64,000 nucleotides of DNA from Branchiostoma floridae (Eukaryota; Chordata; Leptocardii; Amphioxiformes; Branchiostomatidae): positions 9,687,539 to 9,751,538 of the forward strand of contig NC_049990.1 in assembly GCF_000003815.2 (NCBI RefSeq), in the 5' to 3' direction. Position 1 is the stretch's first letter, and the number at the start of each line of letters is the position of its first letter. The notes beneath the pieces are model-generated. The model did no database searches, was not told where the DNA came from, and was given only the letters and a program-made list of their open reading frames with translations. A program made the translations under genes and the position numbers. Positions 1-28,700 of the stretch are shown in pieces.

Positions 1-36
1 NNNNNNNNNNNNNNNNNNNNNNNNNNNNNNNNNNNN
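1..36. other. Assembly gap (N run)
   Basis: The window opens with 36 N. Sequence begins at 37, so anything crossing the left edge is cut. Confidence 0.99.
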
Positions 37-299
37 TTTTTAGCGTGCCGTTTCCTCTCTATCTCCATGACATTGACATTGGCATTGACCTTGATAAGGA
101 TATCGTCACAGTCTGGGATACTTCTTGTCAGAAATTCCCGCGAACACTTTACTGTCTAATATGTGACGATATACGCAGGCAAAGAAGTTGGTCAGCAGTA
201 AATGATTTAAAAGAAGATTTACGAGTTGGAAACACGAAAAAAAGTCATGTCAGCAGCGGCTCGTCCATTTTGCAGAGGGGGTGGGGGTGTGGTTAAATT

Positions 300-534
300 T
301 TATATCTCCGTCCCAAAGTAAGTCTCTTGCCTTATTTCTGCTTGCATTTTACCAGCACCATGAAGGTGCATGGTATATTTAGCCATACCACAATCCACCA
401 ACGTTGCAACCACCCCTGCAAATGAGAAATGGTCTCGCCCAACATGATGTGGGACAGACAGTTGTACAACAGGTCCATTAGTATTCACTGATACAGGTCG
501 TGTCACGTATGTTCGGGTCAACAACCTGGCATCA
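300..534 (-). CDS. Possible terminal exon of an unknown minus-strand gene
   Basis: On the minus strand a good acceptor (pyrimidine-rich, ending in TTTTCAG) precedes position 534. An open frame then runs about 77 codons to a TAA at 300-302. The peptide contains stretches such as YVTRPVSVNTNGPVVQLSV and HVGRDHFSFAGVV and looks protein-like, but I do not recognise the family. No upstream exon could be placed between 535 and about 2000, so this may be a gene fragment, a piece of a transposon or a chance ORF. Confidence 0.3.
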
Positions 535-1750
535 CTGAAAAGGCAAGAAGTCACAGATAATCGGGTTATCATTCGGCCAGGTGTGGAAGACTGCCCACGT
601 CTTGGCTGACTTAAGACACCGGGGTTGAGCGTCTTCCTCTCCCGGGGGACTCCCTGGTTTCTTGGCAATCTTCTCAACTGAGGTAAGTTGTCTTAAGTTA
701 TGTTGTCTCATGATTACCATATGGATCGTCCTGTACGAAACTGTTACATCATAATTTTGTGAGTGTACATATTCAGTGGGAAATTCTATATGTAGTCCTT
801 ACTTTGATAACAATACGTACCGCAATTGCAACTGGATAGCTAACTACAACACGACTCACTAGTGTAAATGTTGTGCAGCACATAGATTGTTGTACCAACA
901 CTTCGTGTGAGACACTATGGCTTGACTTGTGTGAATCTGTCCTTGAAAAAAGGTGGCGCACGGAGATCACCTTACAGGGCTCGTTATTTGATCGCTCATG
1001 TTAGACAGCGCGCTATCATACATGTATACCGTATATTTCAAAGCATAGAGGTTAGATATCATTTAAAACTGTTATCTAGGATGTACTACTATACTGAGCT
1101 AGTAAATATTGAGTAGTTGACTTGCCAATGTGGTGTACACATACCGGTTGGTGGCTAATCTTGGACATGGTGGCTTGAAAACACATCTAGATTTACAAAA
1201 CGCCTTGTAACGCTGGGTTGATATAACATACTATAGGCGATATGTATACGTATGATATAAGCGGCAATGTCAATGCAGACGTTTTGGCTTGGGTTTGGTC
1301 TTATCTCTCTGGCAACTTGACAAAAACTTTGGCCCAGCGTAGAACTACGTCAGCTCTCCCCTCCCTCGTGTCATGTCCGACAACCGGAAGTCAGTAGTAC
1401 TAGTGACATTTAAAGTTATACTGAGAAGAGACGCACTTTGAGCACAATGAACTAAAGATTATGTTTATAGCTAAACAGTATGTAAACAACGAGTCTGTAA
1501 ACACGTTAAGACCAGCCTTTGTCGCATAATGTGACAACTTTAACGCTGCATGGGATATTCGACTATGTAAGGAAATGCGTCGTGGACAACTTCCTGATAT
1601 AGTTATTGTCAAGTTCAACGTCCGTACGGACGCACCATGTTTGCCGTACTGATATCTCTGCCACTAGTATTGAAGGACGCACAGGCAAGGATTTGGGAGA
1701 GGTGGACAAATGTTGAGGTGCAAGTTTTGTCAAGTTATCCTCAGTGTTTT

Positions 1751-1751
<1 letters not shown>

Positions 1752-1802
<51 letters not shown>
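1752..1802. repeat. (TA)n microsatellite
   Basis: An uninterrupted run of about 25 TA dinucleotides lies in intergenic sequence. The isoleucine/tyrosine-rich ORF across it is a by-product of the repeat. Confidence 0.97.
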
Positions 1803-1803
<1 letters not shown>

Positions 1804-4800
1804 CGTTATTCTAACTCAATGCGAGATAGAAAACTATCCTTTTTGCAAATTTTGTGATCAGTGTGATCAGATTTTTATATAAATCTAACTCTGACTGCGA
1901 GAAGCAGTAGTATTGTAATTTTCTGACCAGTTGAGAGTATTCTATTTGTTCTATTCGGTCGTCTATTTGCTAAATGTTTAGAGGTTCTTAATCAGAGTAA
2001 ACAAAAGCATATCACCCAGTTAAGTTGAGTGAAACGATAAAGAGTCAGTTTGCAATTCTGTTTGTTTGTGTAGTGCTTGAATTTTCGCAGCCTTCTATCG
2101 GGCTCTAACCATGCGCATGTCATGCCACGCTTACTGGTACCGTAAGTGTTTTCTCCAAGTAAATCTTAGGAGAGGAGATCTATCGATTGTTTCCTATTGT
2201 TGTTGTTGTTGTTGTTGCATGTTAAGTTTGCTTGCGTAAGACATTTGATGTCTGAAAAGCAAATGATTAAGTTCAAGTATCGACTGTGGAAAAAAATAAC
2301 ACGCAATAAACAATTAGTACAATCTGTCCCCTCTAAACTTCTGCTTGGAGTTTACGTAAGATTGTGCTCGTAGAACGCTGCACCTGTCAGAAACTTTAGC
2401 ATCAACTACTTTCCACTAAACAGCGGTTGATGATCGACAGTTGAGCCAATTTGTGTAGCCCTTGATGCTATCAATGAAATATTATGCAACATTTCAAAGT
2501 ATAGATTTATAAAAGAAACACACACAAAAGAGTAGATTTTACCTTACTGATGGTTGTATGTTATGTAAAGCTACATTGAAACGTAGCCTTAAGGTATCTC
2601 TTGTACTTTCATTGACCCTTCCCGCGTCCCATTTTCGTTCTCCCACTGACAAAGTGCCATTGTTTGGGTATTTGTCCTTCGATGACAGAATTTGTGGAAT
2701 TTTAAAAAGGAGTCGAAGAGAGATAGGGTAGATGACGACACTAGATATTTACTTAGAATATAGAGTTGGCAAAATAAAAAGAACTAGAGTTCGGGGACCT
2801 CATACCTCCATGAAACATTTACTGCTTTTTTGTGGATGGTATGTATGTTTATAGTCGGTTGTATTTGAGAGTAATGGTTATATAATATAAATGTTATGGG
2901 AAAGTAGTGGTGTATTTATTTAATGACACAGAGGATGTCCATCTGATTAGTAGTTATCAAAATGTGACACTTAATTGTGTAATGTGCGTTTAAGAGGTCG
3001 ACGGCATATGGTAGCGTGGTGTTCCTTAAGCTTGATGTTTGGCATTTAAAATGTCTAAGGTTGTCAGCATTATTGAGGTTCGACTATGTGCCTCAGAGCT
3101 GTGTGGTGGGAGGAAGTTGGGAAACTCAGAAAGAAGAAGGGATGTGGCCAACTTTAGTCAGATGGTGATTTGATTTTCCACCAATATGTCATAACATCAG
3201 CTGTTCACACGGTACAAAAACGAGATGCACACTTTTCTCTGACAGCCCTACACCAACTGTAAGATGAATACTTGGCGCCAACCCCGTCTGCTACAAAACA
3301 AGTACCATTGGCTACGAAAGAGACAACTAACAACTGTCCCTTATCGTAACAAAATCAGAACATCTGTATCGCCCATAAAACTTCTGACACCCAACCCAGA
3401 TGAGAGGACCTAATGGCATTTTAATCACCATGTCACTCAAATCAGCAGTACAGTATGTGAGACATCCATACCTGTTAAGCATTATCGTTAAATGTAACTC
3501 AACTTCTTACAATTATACTTACGCTTCATATCCTAAGCAGACATAAATAAAACTAATTATCATATTAAAAAAACTCGGGGTTCCCCAAACAGCTGTCACC
3601 TCACCATCTGCTTGGAGCTAAGCCCATTAACAAACACATAAAGCACGATGCCTGTACCAATATATCTCAAATATAGGGGTGATTTCTGATATTATTACAT
3701 CGATTATAACGACAGATACGGCTCCCAAAATCTCATCGATTCGAGCTTTCATCACACCTCACCAACACAACAAGTATGAAACCAATCCATCCAGCCGTTC
3801 TTGAGTAATCATCTACACAGACAGAGACACATAACAGAAAATATAACCTCCATTCCATGACATTTCATGGAGGTAATGAATAATGAAAAACTTGAAGCAC
3901 TCTAGAACATACAGAAGAAAGACATAACACTGTTTACACAAAACAAACGAAAAGCGCACAAAAACGAATCCATACGTCTGCTTGGAGATAAAAGAAGTCA
4001 CTAGGATAGATAGGTCTCTGCATGCCAAGCGTACCGACCTAGTCGTGACAGGATCAGTATTTGGTATCAATGGTTTAATGCCTGCCAACAGCTGGGAGGC
4101 GTAAGTAGGGTAAAGGGCAACCGAATGAATATGTAGGCAAGGGCTGTAATAGAGATGCATATGGGAGCTCACGAAAATGATGGTGCATTTTTTAAGGCCG
4201 ACGGCTTGTGGGCCTTTTCTGTCATTATATGTACGTACGTGTGTCGGTCAATGTGGTAACCAAAAATCTGAATTCTCCTTGCGTATTGTGCATTTCCCTA
4301 GCTTTTCTAGTTCTAGTTCTAGTTCTCAAAATCTATAATCTTGGTTTGTTAATTTTGTCTAATGACAATGATTCGTTATACTAAATTGAAATGGTTGATG
4401 CCTGTCAGGTTGCGTCAGATCAGGTCTGAAATTTCCCACGATTTTCAAACATCGTTAAGTATAATTGATATCAGTACAAAATCTGAGCCTAGATCTGTTA
4501 CAAAATTCAGACAATCTCTTCTCTTTCCCAGTGCAAGACCAACACTCCACCGAAAATGACGATGCAAAAAGGTTCATAGTCTATTGGCAGAGTCATTCTA
4601 GATCTATTTACAGCCTTTCAGGTCTAAAGCCTTACACTACCGTGTGGAAAACATAGCGTGGTAGGTGGGGGCAAAAAACAGAAGCAGGTAGATACTAGAA
4701 ATTCAAGGACAGCATTGCACAACCGTTTGACATGTCAAAGGTCACTGACCGTACGGACAAAGTTCCCCAGTGCATCTGAACACGCGGCAGATCGTACGGT

Positions 4801-6757
4801 CACCGTACTGGTGAAGTAAACCGAAACCATTTTATCAGGAACCCCAAACACACATCGCAGCTTACATGTATAAGACGAAGGGTGCATCACTCATATTTTC
4901 CCTAGAATAACTCATACCCAGAGTAAAAACAGTACTGTACTTCCATCTTCACATAGTGAACCGTGCGAACTGGTGGACAGGTTGAACATCGAAAAAAATA
5001 AAACAGTATTTCTAAATTCATGTTACTCCTTTAAATGGCATTGGATTTCGCTGAAGACTGAGTGTATTTCTGTTATGTATACATTTCCAACACAAAGCGT
5101 TGTACAGACCCATATCGAACTATCATTCAAACAATAAGATTGACAGCGAATTGTCCTGAAGGCATGTGAACGTCCGCACGGGCATAGCCAGAGGTGTAGT
5201 GTTACTTAAAACGCACTTTGCAGACCAGAGCTGGCAGACGATGCTTAGCTGCTGAGTAGTTCACACGTCCCGGTCTCAGAGCACTGGAAAAGCTTTGCAG
5301 TGCAGTTAGAAACGTAGAGACTAGAAGTTTGGACTGCTTCCGATCGACGTTGTTTCTCTAGGAAGGAGGGTTTCGATTTTCTGTGAGTATTGTGACATAC
5401 AGTTATATATATATAAATGTAAGTGGGTCTGAAGAATTGCTCTTTGCTTTTGAAGGACTTCTACTGTGGCGTTGTTTTGAAATTAACTCGTTCGCTCGTA
5501 CGGTACCAAGGAGGTTTTATGAGTTTGCTCATACAAATCAAGATATTTCAGGAAGATTTATTCCTTTAACTTTGTGCTATATTTCAAAGCATTGTATAAA
5601 AAAAGATAAACCTGCTATCACACAAAATGCATTAATTTTTGTTTCACTGTCTTATAGGTATATGCATATCGTAATAGCGGTTTCGTCCTTGTAGTCTGTG
5701 GCTTCAAGAGGCATAATTAAACATTCATGTATTTCTGTTTGGTAACAGAAAAAATGTTTTCGTACATCATTACGGCGACGCCGTGACTGGCTCTGTCACA
5801 GCTCTAAATCTTCCAGCAAAATATAATCTTGTTAACTGACCGTACGGACAAAGTACTTCTGATGATGTACCGAAATTGTTTACTGCGATACTCTACCGAC
5901 ATTGAACAAACGTCGCCTGGAGGCATCTTTTGCACTTTCAGTGACTCCGCCAGCCCTTCTCATGCGTGTGACCCTCGATACAGCATTTTGATATAACATC
6001 ATTTATTCCTCACAGGGCTACAACGCACACAAAAAGTTGTTTGTCTAATGTACATCAAAATATACGTCCCCAGCCCTTGACAAGTAAAATGAACATTGGG
6101 TCGCGGCTTTGGCCGAAGTTATGGCAGTCCGTCCTATTTCATAGATATCCGTACCCTTTACACAGCATAGGCGGTATTTGCTGATCGCCAAAGGACTGCG
6201 CGTATTTCTTCTTCTGAAAACCTACCCTATCATATCTAACGGGGCTCGGGGACCTCCCTATTAAACAGCGGCCTATTCCTAAAAATCCGGCGATGTTTGG
6301 GAGAGCACCGCACACGCACTGCCGAAAATGTCAGAGTTCGCAGACTCGTCGTCTGTGCTGCATGCTCAACCACTGAAGATATTACCAATAGCGTGTAAAT
6401 CTAGAAGAGCGACAACAACCGGGATTTAGACACTCATACATTTGTTAATGCAACAGGGTCTACTTATGTAAACCAGGATGGGAAAAGACATGGTGATGTG
6501 GGAAACTTTAGAACTGAAGGGTGGATGACCTTTCGGTCAACCGGGAATCTTCGGTAACGAATATGCACAAACCTCCTACCCACCGTACTGTTTTATATGT
6601 TTTGATGATCATTGTGATGATTAACGTGCATTTTTTTGCGGCAAACCAGGTAAGCGTTTTTTTCTTTTGCGTCTGAAATAATCCCTTTATTGATTCGTTT
6701 CCTGATATGGTCTATGTTTTTTTGTCCACAGAACTGTCCACACATTTCTTCGCAATC

Positions 6758-21252
<14,495 letters not shown>

Positions 21253-22074
21253 ATTTATGTTCGGGGACAAATAGGTATCTCCAGTATGTATATCAGTCAC
21301 GAATGATTTATATATTCTTTCATAGTCACGAGATCCTATAGATAAAGACGTCAATTCAGTGAAATGTCTTTTTTTCTGTTTATTTTAGTCTTATGTAACC
21401 GATGCAGATTTGCAATACATGTAACGTTGTGTTTAAAACCAACAGGGACAGTATTATTAAGGAAATTTCTGGTAAAGAAAGATGTAATGCTAAAAAGTCG
21501 AGTGTTTATTCATTTTTTAGATTTACCTGTACGTATTTTAGAGGAGAACTGAGATATTCTAGCCATTTTGTTTGCAATATGCCATATCTTTTATTAACCG
21601 ATAGCTATTACAATAACTGAATGTTGATCTTTATGTATGAGTCGGGCACGTATACTATGTAAGTACTAGTACTACCATTATGTAAGTAAGTTATTCTGTT
21701 ATTCATGTATATGGAGCTGTGTTATGGATTTTTATTTCTATGTTGAGGGGCTTTTTCGGACCTTAAGAATACCATCATAACATAACACCAAATGAACAAA
21801 AAATGACGTTTCTGAAAAACCGCAATATGTTTCAATTGTTGCTGATTGTTTGTTGAAGAATTTGCAACACTTATAACTGTTCATGATCATTCTAGAATCA
21901 TTGTAGAGATAATTACTCATTGATATTCAAAACACATTTCTACTGTCACCATAACACGAAGCAGAGTGCTGCTACAGTCGTTTATTTTAAACATATCAAA
22001 GCCACACTTTTTATATGCAATATACCGGTGTATGAAAGGATGTCAGGGATATTCTATGCGGACCAAACTTGATG

Positions 22075-22080
22075 AATAAA
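22075..22080 (+). terminator. Poly(A) signal AATAAA for the ABCC5-like gene
   Basis: First canonical AATAAA on the plus strand after the stop at 21252, giving a 3' UTR of about 840 bp. A second AATAAA at 22562-22567 is an alternative. Confidence 0.55.
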
Positions 22081-22647
22081 GCATATTTTGCACACACCTT
22101 TTGTTATCCCATTCTTGACTGTTGATATTGAGAACCCAGTAGTAAGGAAAGGAAGCGTAAGTTGGCGTAAAGATTTATTCTGGATAAAACAACTTTTTTT
22201 ACAATTTACAAAGACACATATATACATCTTTACAAAATGTATATGTACACACATAATCTTCAGTCGTGGCATAGTTGGAATTTACATTCATGAAGGAAGC
22301 TACGGTGCGTTAAAATCCTTTTTAAGTTGTGTATTGACATTTATGCTGTTACAGATACGTTAACATTAGTATCGTTTTTGTCAGCTACATGCAAGGGTGC
22401 CTATAGTACGTTTCCGATATAATTCTCACACTGTGATGTTGCCAACACGTATAAATTGTTTGACAGCATGTGCGACAAATGCGGACACAGCTTTACAACA
22501 ATGAATACTGCCATCGTACATGTATATATCGATGCCAGGCAACTAATTGTTATTTGACTTTAATAAAAACTAAAACGCTTAAATTGCGTCCCCTCGCTGC
22601 GCAGTTGCGATAAGGTCATTGCGGCCTGAGATGAAGTTGAATCGTTC

Positions 22648-22653
22648 TTTATT
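22648..22653 (-). terminator. Poly(A) signal (AATAAA on minus) for the giant ORF
   Basis: TTTATT on the plus strand lies about 50 bp beyond the minus-strand stop codon at 22704, giving a short 3' UTR. The two convergent transcripts end within about 600 bp of each other. Confidence 0.6.
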
Positions 22654-22703
22654 ATCTTTTTTTCATCCTGGCTTCAAGTATGCATCGCTTTCATTTTTTA
22701 TGT

Positions 22704-25700
22704 TCAATGCGTTTCAGAGTTGAACTTGCTCTCTTCTCCGGATAGCTTAGATTTAATCGAATCTTTGACCCTGGTGAAGCCTCCCTTGATCTTGCCGACT
22801 AGCTTAGAGGGGGTAAGCTTGCCACCAGATTTTTTAGAAGTGCTTGGTTCTTCCTCTTCTGCCTTACTAGCGACCAGTGTAGCCTTCCCCTTGTGCCCGT
22901 GGCGCGTCAAGCCCGTTTTCTTCTTCTCCGGAGTATTTTTCTGCATCTCCGGGGGAAGCGGTGGACCATAGAACGGTTTTGCGGTCGGGGGGTCCAACTT
23001 GTGCGGGACTTCATTCTTTCCCGCTGCCTCTTTCATGGCCCTTTCTCTGGCCTCCCTCTCTCTTTTCCTCTCCCTTTCTTTCCTTGACTGGAACATTTCA
23101 GAGAACTTGGAAGGTTTCTCCACTGTCGATGAAGCTTCCTGCACCGGTGTCTCGTCCTCGGCAGAGCCCTCCTCTACAGTCTCCAGTTCCATGCTTTTCT
23201 TCACCATGGCGTACACCTTTTTCTCCAAGGCTTGCCAATACTGGTCGTCTTCCAGATCCTCCGCTGAGACGGGTTTGTCCAAGTCTATCTGGTCTTCGCT
23301 GTCTTCTGACGAGTCGAAGACTTCCATGTCCAGTTTTTTCGGTACTGAGCCCGTGCCCGGCATACTCGGTCTGGACCGAACGCCCGTTGACGCCCCGACG
23401 TGACCGGGTAACATCACCGGTGATCTGTCGACATCGTACTTCACTTGTTTCTCGATACCAGGTGGCTTGTAGGAGGCAGAGGTCGCACCGGGCGCCATAC
23501 TCGACGATCCGGTCCGCCGGAGGTCTGTCTGAGACCGGTCCTGGTGAAGCCGTTCTGTCTCACGTTCTGCCGTATCTTTAGACGTCTGTGTGGAGGGGAC
23601 TCTTCCGAATCCTGCCCCATGCATCATCAGGTGTGACGTGGCTCGTGGAAGACTTGGGTGCCTCAGCTGCTCTGGGGTTGGGAGTGGTGGCGGTTCAGGG
23701 ATATGGCCAACCTCCATTGTAGCCACAGTTTCGCTGGCCTCTGCCACATTTTCTACCGTTTCATCGCCCTTCTTGACCTTAGTCTTGTGCGTCATTTTGT
23801 TCGAAGATGTTGTGCTCCTCATAACAGTACCACCGCCTTGTCCATGGGCGGGAGACATCAAGGAAGGCGGGTACTGAGAGGTTCCCTGAGCCGAAGGTTC
23901 CGTCGTTTGTAGCGCCATGTTAAGCTGTGGCGCGGCTTGTGGAAGAGTACTTGGTCTCCTCAATTGTTCCGGCGTTGGGAGCGGTGGCGTTTCAGGGATA
24001 TGAACAGCTTCCATAGTAGCCGCTGTTTCGCTGGCCTCTGCCAAATTTTCTACCGTTTCGTCACCCTTCGTGACCGTAGTCTTGTGCGTCATTTTTTTGG
24101 ACATCAGTAGCTCCACAGGTGGCAAAGCCGGGGGCGATGGGACTCGTCCGAATCCTGCCCCATGCATCATCAGGTACGTCGTGGCTCGTGGAAGACTTGG
24201 GCGTCTCAGCTGTTCTGGGGGCGGGAGTGGTGGCGGTTTAGGGATACGGCCAACCTCCATTGTACCCACAGTCTCCCTGGCCTCGGCCACATTTTCTACC
24301 GGTACCGTTTCATCGCCCTTGTGCGTCATTTTGTTGAAAGCAGTAGTACTCCTCATAGAAGTACCACAGCCTTCTCCATCGCCTGGAGACTTTGTCCAAA
24401 TTACGGGAACTGTTCGCTTCACAGCTCGCTGAACAGGTCGTGGAATTTTCGAAGGCGAATGCGCTGTTTGCTTGACAGGCGTCTTGTCTGTTGCTTGCAT
24501 GTCTGTGCGCCTTGGTGACATTGCAGATCTGCCTATGGCGAGAGTTGTCCCCTTGGCATCTACGTCTTTACTCGCTTGCGGAATCTTCGTAGGCGCCGAT
24601 TTTGCGGTCTGGACTCCGGACGGTCCAGCTTTTGGCACATTTGCTCCTTTCTGTGAAGCCTCAAGACTTGGATTCTCTTTCTTGTCCTGTGTGGACTCTT
24701 TTGTCTGTCCAGATGGACCTGTGGCTGGAGCATTTTCGTCCTTAGAATGTAGTGAAGACTTAGAAGACCCCGTGTGTGTTGATTTGGCGGTGCTCGATGC
24801 ACGTGCTACTTTGACGGAAGTCGTGAGTTTAGAACGTACGTCCTTGTACGTTACCTTGGTCTTTTTAGGAGTGTGCGGAGTTCCCGAGGCTCCTGCTTTT
24901 TGTGGCCCCTTTACTTTAGATGACATTTCCTTTTTAGTGGAACCCTCGGGACCGAATCTCTTTGCTGCTGCATCCTTAGATACTGAATCAGTCTTCTTAG
25001 CATCCTTGGACGGAATGGCTTGTGCATCGGAGCTTCCGCTTTCATTGTACTCTTTGCGCGTCATACCCGCCTTGCCACCCTTCACAGTGCCATTCCGTGT
25101 TTTAGCTACGGTCTCAGCCGAGCCCCTTGCTGACTGCTCGTCAGTCTTTCCAGCGGCTAATCCAGGTGGACTTCTTGAACCATCTGCTTTCCGCACGTGC
25201 ACGTTTTTCAGGGGAGTCCGACCCCTGGGCGCGAACGATTGATCCTCCGCCATTCCTGACGCCGACTCCGTCTCAGACGCAGGCTGAGGCCGCATCGCTG
25301 GAGTCACGACTACCTTTGGTTGGGGCAGGCCACGTGAACGCGTTCCTTTGCCGCTGGAATAGGCTTTCTCCCCTGGCTGTCTGTACGGATACTTCCGTTC
25401 GCTAGTCTGTCTTGGTGTCCGGACCAGTGGAATCTTTGAGGCGCTGTCTTCCGAACGGGAGTGTATCCTACAGGTGTGGGTGCGGGGATCTTTCTGCGGT
25501 GTCTTATGGTGGATAGGAACCGACCTCTCGGCAGGTACTTGGCGTGGCTCTAGTAATTCCTCAGAGCACTGGGAGCCTCCTGCGTCTTTTACCTGGTTCC
25601 TCCCCGATGTCGTCATCAGCAGTTCGGAGAAACTGGCGTTGATTCTTGCAAGCTCTTCGCTTGCTTCTTCTCTCATCTCCTCGACTACCTCCGGCGAAAA

Positions 25701-28700
25701 CTGTGACTCGTCTTCCTCGAGCCCGATGAGGAAATCTGTGACATCCTCCTTGTCCTGACAGAGCTTTATGAACAATTCCCTTCGATGGGAGAACCTGGCT
25801 ACTGTCTGTGTTATCTGGTGTTCAAACGTGTCCCGGGGATAATCACAATTGGGGACAAAATAATTGATCATTGGCAATGGAGGGGGTTCCGGGATGTTAG
25901 TGTGCAAGGCGGCTGCTTTCGTCCCGATGCTGTGTTCTGTGCCCTCGTCACGACGGGTGACGCTTCTCTTCTGAGACAAGTTGGACTCCTGTGCGGCGTA
26001 CGTCGACATGGCGGTGTACTGTCGGTTTGGATCTGGCAACGGCTGCATGGCCCCGGAGCCGACCAGATCCAAACGTGGCCGCGGCGACGCCTGGGAGGCA
26101 TCTCGCTCCGGGAATCCTGAGATTCCGGACATCAGAAACTCCATTGTTGGTAAAGCAGGAGGATAGGGGACTTGTCTAGATGTAGATGAGATCTCGGACA
26201 TCAGAAACTCTATTGCCGGCAGCGCTGGAGGAAAAGGAACTCCTCCGGATCCACCTGAGATTCCGGCTATCAGTAGCTCCACAGGTGGCAAAGCCGGGGG
26301 CGAGGGGACTCGTCCGAATCCTGCCCCATGCATCATCAGGTGTGGCTCGGATCGTGGAAGACTTGGGCGTCTCAGCTGCTCTGGAGTTGGGAGTGGTAGC
26401 GGTTCAAGGATATGGCCAAACTCCATTGTATCCACGGTTTCGCTGGCCTCTGCCACATTTTCTACCGTTTCATCGCCCTTCGTGGCCTTAGTATTGTGCG
26501 TTATTTTGTTGGAAGCAGTAGTGCTCCTCATAAACGTGCCTCCATCACGGCATGGAGACATCAACGAAGCCGCCAGAGGCGGAGGCTGAGGGATTGCTGG
26601 ACCCGCAGGTTCAGCCAGCATCAGCGCCATGATAGGCCGAGGTCCGGATTGTGGAAGTTGTGGGAGAGTAATTGGTTGTCCCAGCTGTTCCGGCGTTGGG
26701 AGCGGTAGCGGCGCGGGGATATGCCCAGCTTCCATAGTAGCCACTGTTTGACCGGCCTCTTCCACATTTTTTCCATCCGAGATTCCGGCCATCAGTAGCT
26801 CCATAGGTGGCAAAGCCGGGGGTGAGGGGACTCGTCCGAATCCACCTGAGGTTCCGGCCATCAGTAGCTCCATAGGTGGTAAAGCCGGAGGCGAGGGGAC
26901 TCGTCCGGATCCACCTGAGATTCCGGCTATCAGTAGCTCCACAGGTGGTAAAGCCGGCGGCGAGGGGACTCGTCCGGATCCACCTGAGATTCCGGCTATC
27001 AGTAGCTCCATAGGAGGCAAAGCCGGGGGTGAGGAGACTCGTCCGAATCCACCTGAGATTCCGGCTATCAGTAGCTCCACAGGTGGCAAAGCCGGGGGCG
27101 AGGGGACTCGTCCGAATCCATCTGAGATTTCGGCCATCAGTAGCTCCATAGGTGGCAAAGCCGGGGGCGAGGGGACTCGTCCGAATCCACCTGAGATTCC
27201 GGCCATCGGTAGCTCCATAGGTGGCAAAGCTGGGGGCGAGGGGACTCGTTCGAATCCACCTGAGATTCCGGCCATCAGTAGCTCCACAGGAGGCAAAGCC
27301 GGGGGTGAGGGGACTCGTCCGAATCCACCTGAGATTCCGGTCATTAGTAGCTCCATAGGTGGCAAAGCCGGGGGCGAGGGGACTCGTCCGAATCCACCTG
27401 AGATTCCGGTCATTAGTAGCTCCATAGGTGGCAAAGCCGGGGGCGAGGGGACTCGTCCGAATCCACCTGAGATTCCGGTCATTAGTAGCTCCATAGGTGG
27501 CAAAGCCGGGGGCGAGGGGACTCGTCCGAATCCTGCCCCATGCATCATCAGGTGTGGCGTGGCTTGTGGAAGACTTGGGCGTCTTAGCTGTTCTGGGGTC
27601 GGGAGTGGTGGCAGTTCAGGGATATGGCCAACCTCCATTGTACCCAGAGTTTCGCTGGCCTCTGCCACATTTTCTACCGTTTCATCACCCTTCGTGGCCT
27701 TAGTCTTGTGGGTCATTTTGTTCAAGGCGGTAGCCATGTTTGCCTGGGGCCGTCCGAATCCACTTGAGATCCCGGCCATCAGTAGCTCTACTGGCGGCAA
27801 AGCCGGAGGCGAGGGGACTCGTTCGAATCCACCTGAGATTCCGGCCATCAGTAGCTCCATAGGTGGCAAAGCCGGAGGTGAGGGAACTCGTCCGAATCCT
27901 GCCCCATGCATCATCAGGTGTGGCATGGCTCGTGGAAGACTTGGGCGTCTCAGCTGTTCCGGAGTCGGGAGCGGCGTCGGCGGAGGGATCTGAACAACTT
28001 CCGTTGTTGCCATGGCCTGGTTGGCTTCGGCAACGTTTTCCACAGTTTCGTCACCCTTGTTGACACTCATCTTTTGTCTCACCTTTGCTGACGTAGACGT
28101 GTGGCGCATGTCTCTGCCTCCAGGAAGGCCGGGACTAGTCAGTCCACCAAGCCGTGGCACAGGCAATGCAGGTGCGGCAGTGCTGTGCGACAGCAGACCC
28201 ATGGTTGGCGCAGCACTGGGAATAGCTATCGCAGCCGGTGGCGCTATCAGAGCCTGTGCACCGAGGCTGAAGGCCGGCAGCGGCGATGATGTCGGGATAC
28301 GGTCAGCCTGGACAGTCGCGACCATGTGCGATGTCTCTGTCGTATCCTCTGTCTCCCCTGTAGACGTCTTCCTCCTCACAGTGGTGGAGTGTATCAGCTT
28401 GGTTGCCTGGGACTGAAGCCGAACGGACAAGCCGTCGTTCCCAAGTGAGCTGGACTGCATGTGGCCGGGAACCGCGTGGCCCCTTCTTTCAATTGCATCA
28501 TGCAAGGCTTGGCCCAACGTCACCGGTGAGAGAGAAGACATAGCTGACACTGCGTGTGCAGATAATAAACCCAGGCCAAAGGACGACAGGGGCGGCGGTG
28601 AGGGGATTCTGTCGGCCTGACCTGTGGCGACCACGTGAGATGCCTCGACCGTGTCTTCCGCCTCCCCTGTAGACGTTTTTCTCCTTACGGTGGTGGAGTG

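Larger units (their letters stand above)
37..6731. other. Gene-poor region upstream of the ABCC5-like gene
   Basis: I see no convincing gene here apart from a possible terminal exon at 300-534 (minus strand). The ORFs are short and show no family signature. Simple repeats include a TA run at 1752-1802, a TTG run near 2199-2217 and TTCTAG-type repeats near 4305-4328. The phrase actgaccgtacggacaaagt occurs twice (near 4745 and 5836), suggesting a dispersed repeat. The last part should hold the promoter and 5' UTR of the ABCC5-like gene. A possible non-coding first exon ends at a GTAAGC donor at 6650 and would splice to the acceptor at 6731. Confidence 0.6.

Noticed and set aside
22961..23581. 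Plus-strand ORFs opposite the giant ORF (also 24472-25242)
   Set aside because: They are antisense shadows of the minus-strand frame. Their repeat pattern only mirrors the coding repeats.
26770..27535. 69-bp array as a non-coding satellite
   Set aside because: The period is a multiple of three, the frame stays open through all copies, and most differences are conservative at protein level, so it is treated as coding.
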